Positions 12,091 through 24,073 of a stretch of 64,000 nt of DNA are shown here, one piece after another. The stretch spans positions 30,948,733 through 31,012,732 of the forward strand of contig OX439044.1 of assembly GCA_949317995.1 (NCBI GenBank), written 5' to 3'. A program made the position numbers and the translations under genes. The DNA comes from Acholoe squamosa. Its lineage: Eukaryota; Annelida; Polychaeta; Phyllodocida; Polynoidae. Numbering within the stretch: position 1 is the stretch's first letter; every line of letters starts with the position of its first letter. The notes below the pieces were generated by a model, which saw only the letters and a list, made by a program, of their open reading frames with translations, was not told where the DNA came from and ran no database searches.

Positions 12091-13825
12091 CTCTTCTGGT
12101 TTGATACACCCACGACATGCCAGCATGAGGCACAAATGCAGTGCTCAGCCTTATATTGGTGCACTGTGACCACAAAGGGAGATAACCCCCGAGATAACCT
12201 GTATCATACGGTCCTTAAGGGGTTAAAGATGGGCAGGAGGGATGGCAGGGTCCCTGTGATGGGACTCAGGGTGAACAGGGGTTAAACGAAAAGGTTCTAC
12301 TAGCAACTGTGCTGTCAAGGACGAGGCACGAGTGGCATTCGTCTTTCTTAAGTTGTGGCCAGTTGTCGTGCTTGTCGAAAGGCTTCAGCCTACCATACTT
12401 TAAGTCCCCTGTAAGGTCCACAGGGTGGTGTGGGGGAGGTTTTGTACCTGGTTTGGTAATCACACTGTCTACATGTGCTCTACACCTATTCCTTCTTTCG
12501 TATAAAATAAAACCATTCAAGTTACAATGAATGGGAAATGTAAATTCGCATTACGTATGTACACAAAATGTACCGGTATATTTTGGGTGTGGTTGAGGGG
12601 AATGTTTGGGTGGGGAGTTTTCCTGGGGACAAAGACGTGGTACGATCTATGAATATTCTATCAAACATCAACTGCCGGATAACGGTCTTTAGCCTGTTCA
12701 ACTGACAAAAGGAGGCGGGGGGATTATGCATATGTCACTCATACATTTCAAACCTGAATAGAGAAAGGGGGTAACTCTATATCCCGGGCTCTATATAGAC
12801 TATAGACTTCCTGTCATCCTGAAAACACGGTCTCTATTGGTGTCTGTGTTGGGGGTGAAAAAATGGAAAGGGTGGGGCGGGGGTGGTATGGGTCCACTCC
12901 AGGTTACTCCATTTCAAATCTTCAGAAACAGGTTTTGTTACAGCATTGACACTCCCCTAATGGAACTGAAGATAGGTATTCTGTATAGACAAGGAAAAAT
13001 GATTTTGTTAGCACACTGTCGTGTAGAGTATATAGGTCTACGACTGCCGATGGAATATGCTGGTGCCATACTGTAACTTATTAAAGTCATTTTCCCTGGG
13101 GAAGCTGGGGTGCTATGAAAAGCCCAAAATCCGCTGCATACACTTACAAGTGTATCCCTCTGTATTTTTTAAAATGTTGGTCCATCTTCATAATTATCTT
13201 AACGGAAGTTATAAAGCCAGTACGTCTATATCAAATTCAATATCAACAGTAATCAGTTAGAGTCTCTATCTTTTATTTTCCTTGATAGACAATAAGGAGA
13301 ATCTTGGACAGTGGGAAGTGAGGGTAGGACCCCGGTTCAAATGAAACAGACAAAAGGTTGTGTAGGGATTCTATTTTCAATACATTTGTGTACTGCATTA
13401 TCTAGAGTGCTCTATCACAAGATCTTCATTGAAACGCTATCATTTGTTTCTGTACAGGACAAGTCGTATTTAACTTTAATGCAACACGCCAAGCCTAATG
13501 TTGTCAGGGAATATTCCAATTACAACGTAGGGTCAGCCTACACCCAGCTGTCAATCCATTTACCTATACCCACCTAATTCCACAACCTATACATTGTTGT
13601 ACCCTCTTACTTCCAGACCTGTGTCTTTCCATCTATTTATCAATGCTCTTTATTTTCTGCTATCAGTATATCCTCATGATCATATTTAAGCAATGCAGTC
13701 CTGAAATCATAGTTAAGCAATGCAGTACTGAATTTGCATTGTTATGGCCACTTATAAAATGACATGATAGTAATTTCTCTGAATCAAGGCCATATGCAAT
13801 TTTGACACCCCCATAATAAAGTTAA

Positions 13826-14538
13826 CCCTTTCGTGCCCAGAACTATTTTGAGAAAGCTAGTTTCTTGACTATAGTGTGCAGAGTATGGTCTTCATCCATG
13901 TTATATTGAAAATAAATTACCCATTTGCATAGGGGTGAAAGGCCTATTCTAAAGGCTTCCAGAAAATGTGATATGAAGCATATATCAGAATGATTTATAA
14001 AATTACAGAGAATACTTTCATTGTGAGATGGCTGAATAGAGTTAAATTGGATGCAAATGCCCAGAATACCATTTTTGCCAATTTTGATTAGAAATCAGTT
14101 ATTTTTAAAATATAAAACATCAATCTGCCATTCTAAATAAGGGTATTTTGATGAAAATCGAAAATTATCAATAGCATAATTGTAATCCTGGACAAAATTA
14201 TGAAAAAAAGTTTTTGTCACTTTTCTTTTTAATTTTTATCATTATTTTTTCTGATATTAGTGATTTTTTCTGTAATTAATATGTATTCCCTTGGCTAGAG
14301 CGCGCACATTTCATGCATTTAAAGCTATATTTAATTCCTTATTTTTTTGCAACAGTGCCTAGTAATAACTTCATACTTATTGTACCATAACAAATTTGGT
14401 ATCATTGGAAAGCCCTTGATATTACAAGTCCTCTGGTGTTAAACTCATCTTAATCTGATAAATATTAAACCCATGGTGGTCTGTTGAACATACATACATG
14501 GTTGAGAGCGCACTTTTGCTATTCTGGGCACGTAAGGG
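13826..14538. mobile_element. piggyBac-like non-autonomous element (TTAA target site)
   Basis: TTAA at 13822-13825 and at 14539-14542 flank a 713-bp A+T-rich segment. Its ends are inverted: CCCTTTCGTGCCCAGAA on the left and TTCTGGGCACGTAAGGG on the right, with one mismatch in the first 17 bases. A TTAA duplication plus a terminal CCC is the signature of piggyBac elements. There is no transposase frame inside, so this is a MITE or an internally deleted copy. Confidence 0.8.
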
Positions 14539-14925
14539 TTAATGCAGTAAGTTACTTCGAATGCAAGGATGAGTTGTTGAATTTGAAATCGCTCCCAAAT
14601 ACGGGAACATTCAAATCACCTTCATACAGAAGGTAGATGGTAATGAATTTATCATTAAAACATATAGAACAACATCAATAATAATAACTGTATACATGTC
14701 AGAATATTGAACCAAAGATACCGCACGTTCTTAGTAGGATAACGGGATACCAATGCCATGGCCATCCAGCAGTGATGCAATCCTACATTAAAGTGTTCTC
14801 AGAGAGAACAATCTTAATTGTCAAGTAGAAGTCATTAAAAGTCCTTGCATGCTGTCAGGCACTGCTGAGTTATTCTGCATGATGTACACCTAAATACTTC
14901 CCTATTTCTCTAAATACCCGCTCAT

Positions 14926-15087
14926 TTATCTTTCATCTGCGTTTTTATCGAACCACTTCCGACATTTTATCCATAATAAATAGGTTAAGCCGCTGGTGCC
15001 CCATCCTGTATACACCATGCAGTCTATTCCTACCAAGAACAAGCTACAGCCTCCCAGCATTCCCTTCGTGACCGGATCTTTACCCAT
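14926..15087 (-). CDS. Candidate 53-residue membrane micropeptide ORF (unverified)
   Basis: This minus-strand ORF begins MGKDPVTKGMLGGCSLFLVG and continues IDCMVYTGWGTSGLTYLLWI to a basic C-terminus KCRKWFDKNADER. It carries one or two hydrophobic segments (about residues 10-40). The start context is ATCATGG, close to the animal optimum (purine at -3, G at +4). The frame stays open upstream to 15207, but the next in-frame ATG gives a sequence of poor composition, so the internal ATG is preferred. It lies inside the long intron, on the same strand as the CRTAP/P3H-like gene. I recognise no family, and it may be chance. Confidence 0.25.
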   Translation of the reverse strand: MGKDPVTKGMLGGCSLFLVGIDCMVYTGWGTSGLTYLLWIKCRKWFDKNADER

Positions 15088-15404
15088 GATTCCATGCGCG
15101 CGTTCCCAGCATGCAAACCTAATCGGACGCGTCCAGGAACAGCATTGCAGTTGCCATGACGACGATTGACAACGTCTGAATTGAGGTACTTGATCAGAGC
15201 CCCTCATGTAACTGTGTAAAAATGGTGGTGTGTGGGGGTGGGGGAGGGGCGAGGAGTTGTTAACGTTTTAAGGGCCACATTTTGCTTTACTGTACTCTGT
15301 CATTGGTTATGATGCAAGAACGCAGTCCTGGCGAGTAACTCATCATTATTTTACTTATGCATTTCACTGATTCTAAAAGATAGAAATCCTCCCTAAAGGT
15401 TGGC

Positions 15405-15474
15405 TTGATGCACGGTGCACCAATGTAGAGCTGGATAAGAGCCTCGTCAGAACTACACTGGTGCATCATGACGC
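15405..15474. repeat. Small foldback repeat, copy 3
   Basis: GTGCACCAATGTAGAGCTGG and TCAGAACTACACTGGTGCA form an almost complete stem, followed by the shared GCATCATGACG. A half copy with CTGGCGAGTAACTC lies at 15308-15348. Confidence 0.55.
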
Positions 15475-18052
15475 CAGAGGAAAGGACCTTCATGAAGACA
15501 TGATACAGCCTTTAAACACTTAAGGCAGTACAGCTCACTCCATGCTTTCCACTAACAGCCTCTCAGGCGGAGGAGGAATGGGGCAGACACATTAAGTCAT
15601 CATTAGAGCTACATGCTATATCATGCACTTCGTTAGGTTTTGCTTCTAGTCACTAGGCAACTTTGCTGAGCTCACACTTTCCCAATATGGGAAAGTGCTC
15701 ATACTTTCCCAATGGAAAGGCTGAGAGGTAGATGGTGTGCTGACCTTATGGTAGGCACCCAGTAGGCACCTCACTGGTGATAAAGAATTTGCTTATCTCG
15801 TGGAAGGGAATAGTGAAAATATTTGATGTTAAACCAGTATCAATCTGCGGCTTAAATGAAATTAAAAAAGAATATGTCATTCTCCAAGAGGACCTAGAAT
15901 TGAATGAGTAAATTGTGTTTCATTGTCCCTCATAGGAATGCTATACACAAAGGCCCATATGATTTATATTAAAGGCTCAAAGTCATACTGCTAACATTGA
16001 AATGTCTTAAATTCCTACACAAGATGGCAGCAGAGTCACCTCGCTGTATCCTAGAGGCTGCGCATACATGTATACCCTCGGCTTACACCACCCCTTCAGT
16101 ACCCACTTTACCCTTACATATTGTCAACCTACCCAGATAAGGTATCCCTGATGATAGAGGAGTAATCAGGTGTAAAATCACCTGTCTGCTTACCTGGACA
16201 GGCCTAAGGGGAGTAGTTCTGCCCATTTCACCTTTGTCAAGTTAACCTAAGGAAAACTAGCACTACCCACCAACTACCATTCCTTGGGCAGGACCATCCT
16301 TTTCAGACAAACTAATCAGGCACCAGGACACAGAGGCACTTCCCACTGTGCTTAGCCAATCAGGCGTGACTTTGCATTTACTAGCAGGCTGAACAGATTG
16401 GCCCTGATTGGCTGATAGGCGTCACGTGCTGGTACTACCTGGGGTGAAACCTAGTGGTTAAAACTGACCCCACGCTGGATAAATGGCACAGAGGGAGGGA
16501 ATTGTAACCGGAGAATGGAGGTCTATTCTCTACCTCAATTAGTCAGCTAGAGAGGAAAGACGATTAAGCTGCTTAAATATATACCTAAGGAGTCTAGTCT
16601 AAACTACAGGGTTTGGAGGTAGCATCTAAACTACAGGGTTTGGAGGTAGCAGACAGACCTAAGTCTAATTGCTCTTGCAGGACAGTATGGTCCCCTATGT
16701 TTCAATTTGAGGACATTCTGTTTGTGTCAATGCTGATGCGTCAAATAACTCATCAGAACCAACGTGGTCACCACAAATAATACTCACACACATGCTACTT
16801 TCACCACTATCAAACTGCTGCGTTAATTATACTTGATACATCTATTATGAGGCCCTAGCATATCCTGGCTCTAAGCCTACGTTTTGGGTATTGATTTTCA
16901 TTATGCAAACACATAATTAGTGCAGGCCTATGGTTTAACAATGAACACCGCAACTTTACCCCAAGTTATAACAATAATGCAGTTGAAATAACAAACTACA
17001 GTCCAAGGTAATTAAGCTCCCACCCCTCATCCTGCCATCAATCTTGAACAACTTGAATATTGGTGATATACACAGAAAGAAACTAATAAAGATTTAACAG
17101 TCCCAGACCCAGGTAAGTCAGCAAGCTTAAGCCTCTGGATGGCCCAGTGAACCCTGACCCTGGTGACCCTTGACCTCCTGTTGGCCACTCTAAGATGGTT
17201 GTTCACACCCCTTATTGGATCCAAAATTGAGTTGCTCACGCCCTGAGCTGCTCCAGATCCTCACTAACTCCTCATCTGGTAACACTTCATGTCTAAGAGC
17301 AGCTCTGGCACTCCAAGCTGAACTTTGGTGTATGGTGGGAGGCCATGGTGGAGTGTTTCGTATCCTTGGAGAGTGAATATAGGTAGTCATGATTTGCAGC
17401 ATGTAAATATAATGCAGCAATGTAAATTGCTCGTAACTCAAAAAGCAATCAAAAGCAAATGAAAGATCAACACAACCACTCCTTATTCCTATGGAATGAA
17501 CTCACCCAGCTCATTATTCGCACCACCAACCACCCCTCTCCCTGTGTAGTACATGTTTTACACACCAGGTGGCCACCACAAAGTCTATGGTATGTTCACT
17601 ATTCGCAAAACTCCTGACCAAACTTCCATATTCGCACCACACTTGCAAAAAGGGCGGGGAAGCTGATCCATTCCAGTACATTCTCTATATTATGGTACTG
17701 AAAAGCGTCTTATGGCTGCTGAGCAAGTGAATGTAAAAAACTTGAAAATTTCTCAAAATTTAGAAAATTTGGTAGTGAATAGCCTTTTCCTGCAAGACCC
17801 CTACACCTCCTCCTTCAATAAGACTACAAATTCCTGAACTAATTTTGCCCCTCATATATAAAATTTCTATCTTTTCTGAAACTTATTTGCACCACCAAAA
17901 TGACTGAAAATGAGGGACCCATCCTTGTCTCCTATAGCTCGCTTTTCGAGTTAATGATGGCTTGAGCTCAAGCAGTCTTCAAGAAACTGAGATTAATAAT
18001 GGCATGCTTTATAACTGGATTGAGCTCCTCTCACTTTCTACCTCTCACTTTT

Positions 18053-18400
18053 CAGGGGCGTAGGAAAAGGGGGGGGCAGGGGGGCCTGGGCCCCCCCAAT
18101 CATGAAGGAGGTGGGGCCTGAGTATGTCTGGGCCCCCCCCCAATATTTTCCAAGAACTCATAAACACAATGGAAAAGAAGCTAAAACTTTACATCTCAAT
18201 TTAGATTATTATGGTGATGTCATAGGGAGAATGGGGGTCTGAGCCTAAAGTCAGATCCAAAATTTACAAAAAATCACTTTTCTATATGAATTCTAAATAC
18301 GCATATATAGATGCCATCACGCATCAGCCTACAATTCAAGGTGGTCGTGATGGTGCCCTCGAAAGGCCCCCCCAATGAAGATTTGCTTCCTACACCTCTG
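18053..18400. mobile_element. MITE, CAGGGGCGTAGGAA termini, 6-bp target duplication
   Basis: The left end is CAGGGGCGTAGGAA and the right end TTCCTACACCTCTG (inverted, 2 mismatches). ACTTTT flanks it exactly on both sides (18047-18052 and 18401-18406). The 348-bp interior has G/C homopolymer blocks and no coding frame. Confidence 0.85.
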
Positions 18401-20134
18401 ACTTTTGTTAATCTTTCACGGTCAACCATGACTTGGAGAATGTTGCCAAAGTTGTGATTAAAAATCAGTTCTATTCCATAAAAAAAAAAACACACCAGAA
18501 CACAGATGAATAACGAATGTTGGACGGACCACATTATTATATTGCAGATAGGTTACTGTTTTCTACCTAGCCTCTCTTTACTCTTTCCAGTGCTTTCAAA
18601 TGCTTAAACATAAATATCATACTGGTATATACATGATCATGACGCTAGTAATGCCTTTGTGAGAAAATGTCAGTGTGTCTCATATTGACAAGCAGCTAAT
18701 GCAAGTCAATAGGAAAGGTGGAATGGCGAAAATATCCATGCAGGGACATAACTAGGAGTCATTTGACAGCAAGAATATACCAGAAGGATGATAATGCTTG
18801 ATAGTCAAGTTACAGTAAAAAGAAAATGGTTGAAAAAATTGCGAAAATACAACGCTCGAGGTCAGGGTAGATCAGGAGAGGTTACAGCACATGAAGGCAA
18901 ATGACAACAGGTAAGGTGGATACTGGTGAAAGTATAGTGCTGGAGGTCAAGGTATGCCTACACCAGGAATATGGGGAAATTGATGACAGTGCAATACATG
19001 AAGTCAAACAACTACAGGAGAGGGGGTAATGATGAATCTACACTACTAGAGGTTGAGTTAGTGTTTCCTAGTCTGCAACATCAGATTATAGAATACTGAT
19101 CTTCAAGCACCTACCTCCCTCCATCTCAAATCACTATGAACAGGAAACTAACGTTATGCTGTGAGATTGGGAACTGATCAGATTATGACCGGATTACCTC
19201 CTGTCTAGTAGACCATCAGGGGAAGCCAATAGCACTATTAGGCATTCATAACACATTCTCCAGGCACAGCACTGGTCAGTGGAGTCATTCCACTAAGGTA
19301 TTAGCTGCAATATGTGGCTGGAGAGCGCCAATTTGTGCTCTGTGGTATGCAGGAACTGAGTCATCTGGGACAGAGTCGTTATTGCTGATTCTATCTGTAA
19401 CTGCAATCAGGGATGTATTTTGGAGAGATTTTTCTTTTTTTTTATCATCAATGTACAAACTATCGTAAATTAGTATTCATCTTTAGGTTAGGGACAATGT
19501 TGGATGTCCATTATAGAAGTACTTGTGTGCAAAGATTAATGCCAACCCAATAGTATGCTATTTTCTTTAAAATTCGACTCTACTGAAGTCTTGATATGTG
19601 TCAACTAAATTTCAAAATACTAGTATGTCTTATTGCAGTTGTTCAGAAGCAGCACTCCAAAACTCTACAGACCTTTTGGACAAAGTGATCGAGGAATTGG
19701 CAATAGTTTATACTGAAACATTTATGCAAAAATGAGTTATTGTGGGTTGGTTTGTCACATAGCCATTTGCATAACAGTTGCTATTTATGTCATAAAGAGG
19801 CAAGAGAACGGAAGCTTATTAGATTTATCTAAAACTCCCATTACCATTCTCCAAAACACAATGATCCCCACTATTTTGGCCTGCACTTTCTCTATATTAT
19901 TTTTCTAATATAATTTATATTTGTTAGTAGGATTACACGGGCCAGCAAGGTACCAGTGTGAATCTACCCAGGGGGATATAGCATGCAGGGTATCAGCCTT
20001 TATGACATGGGAAAATAAAGAGAACCATCTGCCTTGTATTCAATACCAGGGACCACAGGGCCATGGAAACATGATGGCAAACAGTGGTGGGCTGCGCAGT
20101 AGGACAAAAAATTGAACGCGTGCTATAGAGCACT
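18401..20134. other. Intron sequence, nothing recognised
   Basis: No exon, inverted-repeat element or array was found. Confidence 0.4.
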
Positions 20135-21171
20135 TATGGCCCAGGTCTTCCACCAAATATCATAAAAAAATATAGAAATTAAACCTACCTAACTGTTGAC
20201 ACTATAGTGACAGTATGTCCAAGTCGTCAATGCTTAAGCCTATGGAAAATGCACCCATTGTCGCTCGTATGTTTCATTGGCGAATTACTCCTCTCCTGGC
20301 AAGTTAAGCATTGCACAATATCAGCAGGTCTTCAATAAGGATCCATATTTTCAATAGAAGTGCCAGAGAGATTGTATTTCTCCTCCATTTTGTTATAATC
20401 CAGCAGTGTTGATGGTACCGTGAGTTGATCGTCTCGCTGTCCGCCATTTTGGATTTTGATGTTATGTGCATATGCGCGACCCCTCCTTGCCCGAAGTAGC
20501 ATTTTCGACGGAGAAATGATATATTCTATCGATCTAAATTGAAATTAATGGCTTTTTGAATATAATCCATGCATGTTTGGCAATATCAATCGAATTGAAT
20601 CGAATACATTCCCTCAATTCACTTTTATATGAAAACTAAAAAAGCTTACGACGGACCACTCTGTGCGCATGTCCGAACTCGCCTTGCCGGAAATGCGATA
20701 GCCATAACAAGAATATGGCGGTCGTATTAACACATTTGCTACATGAACGGTCTTAAAAGGTCCTATACGAAAATTAACTCCTCTTTTCTTGAAACCATCG
20801 CATTCTATTAACGGTCTTCAACTTACCTGCTGAAAAAAAGCGTCTTAATTGGACAATTCCCATAGGAGCCCATGTGTTATGTCTATCGCGAAAATCTATC
20901 GCACAATGCAATCCTATGGAGCCTCATTTTCATGAGAAAGTAAGTCAAACATGTCAGTGTTTTTCTTCAGCTTTTTTCATAGGTAAATTTTTTTTTCCCA
21001 GGAATTGTTACCATCGACAGAAAGACAAGGATCTAAGGAACATGCATCAACTTTCCATTAATTTCTAGACCCCTTCTTTGTATAAGCAATTCCCACTTAA
21101 AATCAGCCATTTTGATCGACTAAAAATGCTGAAAACCCGCCGTCAATGACCCAGGAGGACCTGGGCCAATA
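20135..21171. mobile_element. Possible 1-kb inverted-repeat element
   Basis: TATGGCCCAGGTCTTCC at 20135 and GGAGGACCTGGGCCAATA ending at 21171 are inverted with two mismatches. No clear target duplication was found, so an element is only one reading. The other is two copies of a short dispersed repeat in opposite orientation. It encloses the CpG-richer promoter-like segment. Confidence 0.4.
20400..20725. promoter_or_regulatory. CpG-richer promoter-like segment with YY1-, NRF1- and ETS-type motifs
   Basis: In A+T-rich surroundings this stretch carries CCGCCATTTTGG (20441, YY1-type), TATGCGCGAC (20471) and TGTGCGCATG (20662), both NRF1-like, CCGGAAAT (20687, ETS-type), and AATATGGCGGTC (20712, YY1-type in opposite orientation). 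Two halves about 200 bp apart resemble each other (CCTTGCCCGAAGTAGCAT / CCTTGCCGGAAATGCGAT). This motif set is typical of TATA-less, dispersed-start promoters. No exon was identified downstream on either strand, so it could also be the promoter remnant of a transposon. Confidence 0.35.
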
Positions 21172-22990
21172 GCCAGATTCTTTTCATACAAGGCAATGCC
21201 CCAAAACATCTGCCTTAGACATTGCCATAGTCATTTAAAGACAGTATGATGGCGACTCAAGGCTAGATGCATATAATGTACTCCATAGATTCCATTCCTC
21301 AGTGCCGAGTTACCCAGCAGTGCTATGTGCATACCTCATTCATCAAGACGCTATGCTACACTTTGGCAAGGGTTAAAACAGGTCTCTTCTGAGACTAATT
21401 CAGGTAAAATAAGGCAGGTGTGCAAAACCTTCTATCCCCTCTTAAATACTATAGGTTAAGAAACTTGGTCTGGGAGTAATGTAAAAAAAAGTATAGCCAG
21501 AACTATCTAAGTCCCAGTGCAAACCTATGGAGAGAAATTGCTTTTCTTCATCATACCCATTGTGTGGGCTCGTGTAATTCCAGATAGAATAGAAATGTTA
21601 TTGTACATCTTATTTTTGATCCCGAGGGAGAAAGGGATTTATAATATTTACTGTCACATCATAGTACATTGTCCGTAGTTTCTATTACCCCTAAGCATGG
21701 GAAACCTTGTGGGATAACGTGCTGACACTGTTGTGAGTTTTAGAATTAGAAAGAGCCAAGAAAAATGCTCATAAGTCAAAAAAAAATATACAAAAAGATA
21801 GCACATACAATTACTTGGTTATTTGCCTTGAATAATGAATCTGATTTTGATTCTGTGGTCAGACAGATTTCGCCCCAAAGTAAGTGTCTGCAAAAGTGAC
21901 AAGAATTGTCTGACTTTCAACATATTGGTATTGGGCATATTTCTCATTATGGAAAACATGAGATGTCAAATACCATAAGAATTGAAGGAGCAAATCAATT
22001 CAGAATTTTTAAGATTAAGACATAAATACAAGACCCAGAAGGTTGCTAGAAGTCACATTATTACATCCAGGGGTAACATTATACTCAAAGGAAACATCTT
22101 CATGGCCATATCGGATTTAATTAAAGCCGCGTTCATTGGAAACGAAAATGGCAATAAGCTGGAATGATCTGGCAGCTTTTCTTGGCGTCTTGTTTTCATT
22201 TGGTCTCTTGATGACCAAAGATATTTCTTAAATGAAGTACCGTATTACTGCAGATGATGGGGGCAATCAGTGGGCCGTTAAAGATAACCTCTGGCATGTA
22301 CTTCTTGGGGACATGCCGTGTTTTCATTGAGTCACCTTTAAGGTAAATGTTTATTAAAGAAGGCATGTTCTTTATGGGATGTATTTTGGGAGGTGAGACG
22401 TGCAAAAGAAACAGTATGTGGGACAAACATGAGGCTCATATATGCTGGTCAGCTGAAGGATGTACGTCCGGGTTGGCTAATGATCCAATCAGTTAATCAA
22501 AGCACTGGCTGGCTTTTGGAATTTATTTTAAAGTCATGTTTTATACTAAACTGCTGGTTATTCGATACTGCTATGTCTGTATGGTCAGTATCATTTTCTT
22601 GTTAAATGTTATCTTTAAAATCTGAATTGAGCACTCTATTTACAGAGAGCGATTCACATCACTCTTAGACAATTGGCATTACAACACACAATAGGGACTG
22701 CAGCAAATTCTGCGTTTTACTGAGTCCATCTTTCCAGCTGAATTAACCTTAGGCCAAATCAGGTTAATCAGGGTATATATGTAGCTCAGTCGTAGACGGC
22801 CAGGCCCATTACCACTCCCTCTCCTTTCAGCCTAAACCCCTTTTTATTTCTACTCCCTGGCCAACGTTACATAAGCAGAAAAGAGTTCCCCACTTCCTAG
22901 AGGAAGTCAACATGATTCAACATAATCATTCACGTATAAATTCTATCAAAAACAAGAATGGATATATCATGTATTTGGTGATTGACTTAC
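21172..22990. other. Intron sequence, nothing recognised
   Basis: No exon or element was found apart from the splice signals at the right edge. Confidence 0.4.
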
Positions 22991-23127
22991 CTGTCTGGGC
23001 ATGAACCAGGCCTCAGAGACGCCCTGCTCGTTCATGAAGAACTCTTTGTTACTCTTCATCTCCTGGTTTATGGGATCAAACATGAGGTAGGTGGCTACTG
23101 CCGCACATGCCTTCTCCAGGTCACCAA
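22991..23127 (-). CDS. Internal exon of a CRTAP/prolyl 3-hydroxylase family gene (5' of the two exons found)
   Basis: This 137-bp exon has a TGTATGTTTCCAG acceptor and an AGACAG|GTAAGTC donor on the minus strand. It begins with two bases of a split codon (phase 1) and then encodes 45 residues: GDLEKACAAVATYLMFDPIN, QEMKSNKEFFMNEQGVSEAW, FMPRQ. The block 'A..Y L.FDP.#..M..N..(F/Y)(F/Y)' is the typical tetratricopeptide-like repeat of CRTAP, P3H1-3 and SC65. In CRTAP this block is followed by a W/L-S-E-x-W/H-F-x-PR stretch, as here (VSEAWFMPR). The longer minus-strand frame around it (22967-23152) runs into intron sequence on both sides. No upstream exon ending in phase 1 with cysteine-rich helical content was recognised between 23.2 and 64 kb. 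Confidence 0.85.
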
Positions 23128-24073
23128 CTGGAAACATACAGAAACACCACATCTGGTTAGGACGTTTAAGTACATTTATTTGTCAAACCAGCTATTGGAT
23201 ATAATGATGAGAGGGCACATTAAAGGCACGTCCTACGTGGCAATAACTAGGCAGCATTGGAGGACCCAGGGCTTAGAAATATGGTATTGGTCGTATTGGA
23301 AGGTTTTCCTTCAATGACTTTTTGGCAACATCTTGTTGGAAAAAAACCTTTCCAACCGTGACATTTGGGTCGAAGCTTACATTTGGCTTATGCACCCCCC
23401 CCCCCCAAAAAAAAAAGAAAAAAGTATACAAGACAGGTGGAGCTCCATGCACTTCATCTAATTTCGCCAACGCCACATCCTTTCTGAATGGCTGCTGAAA
23501 TATGGAGCAGCCGTTTGCTACACATGTAGTCGCTACCAGTAATACCAAAAGTAAGCAGCCAAGCAGATAAATTGCTCCTCAGCCTCCATCAGGCCAACGA
23601 CTGAATACTCACAGATTTTAAAGCAGTTTCTCCTGGTTTAAAATATCAATGAATTAGTTGCACAATACCGGCAGGTACACTTTCATGAACTTAATGCTGT
23701 TCCTTGTAATTTGCCCACCATAGATTTGCATCTACAAATTCATCAGTGTTCACGTGATTTCGTAACAGCAAAAATCATATAACGCGGCATGACCGTCCAG
23801 TATAACATATTGTCCTAAAACCTCCTGAACCATCTGTCCACCCTAATGTACAGGTTTTAGGCATTATACCATAAGCATCAACATTAGATTGACTACACCC
23901 ATGTGGTGTTGGGAGGTCATACCAAGGTTAGAGGTGGACAAAGGGTTGTGTAAGACCCTGGTAAGAGACATGCCTCATTAACTGCTAGAGGTCATGAGAT
24001 GTGTGCAGTTTTATTGGAGCACTGAGCTTGGTCTGCTCATGTTTGGGGGTCATAATACATGTATTGAGGTATG
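23128..24073. other. Intron upstream of the 22991-23127 exon, nothing recognised
   Basis: It contains a C10/A10 homopolymer junction at about 23394-23416. No further exon was recognised. Confidence 0.4.

Larger units (their letters stand above)
9101..13825. other. Intron sequence, mostly unremarkable
   Basis: I see no exon or TIR element. Two small foldback repeats of the GCATCATGAC/CTGGCGAGTAACTC family lie at about 10021-10080 and 12040-12090. A 27-bp tandem duplication (TTAAGCAATGCAGT) lies at about 13682-13735. Short open frames here have no family signature. Confidence 0.4.
14539..18052. other. Intron sequence with a small ORF and minor duplications
   Basis: It contains the candidate small ORF at 14926-15087, foldback repeats near 15308-15348 and 15405-15474, and a short palindrome CACTTTCCCAATATGGGAAAGTG split around 15677. 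A 27-bp tandem duplication (CTACAGGGTTTGGAGGTAGC) lies at 16602-16650. TTCGCACCAC recurs in 17515-17640. Nothing else was recognised. Confidence 0.4.
1418..22990 (-). other. 21.6-kb intron between the two CRTAP/P3H-like exons
   Basis: Both ends carry GT-AG signals and the phases agree (0/0). The interval holds a satellite array, several TIR elements and a promoter-like segment, listed separately. No coding exon I could recognise on the minus strand lies between, although alternative exons cannot be excluded. Confidence 0.7.

Noticed and set aside
22982..23317. 111-codon plus-strand frame
   Set aside because: It is antisense to the well-supported minus-strand CRTAP/P3H-like exon, which has matching splice signals.
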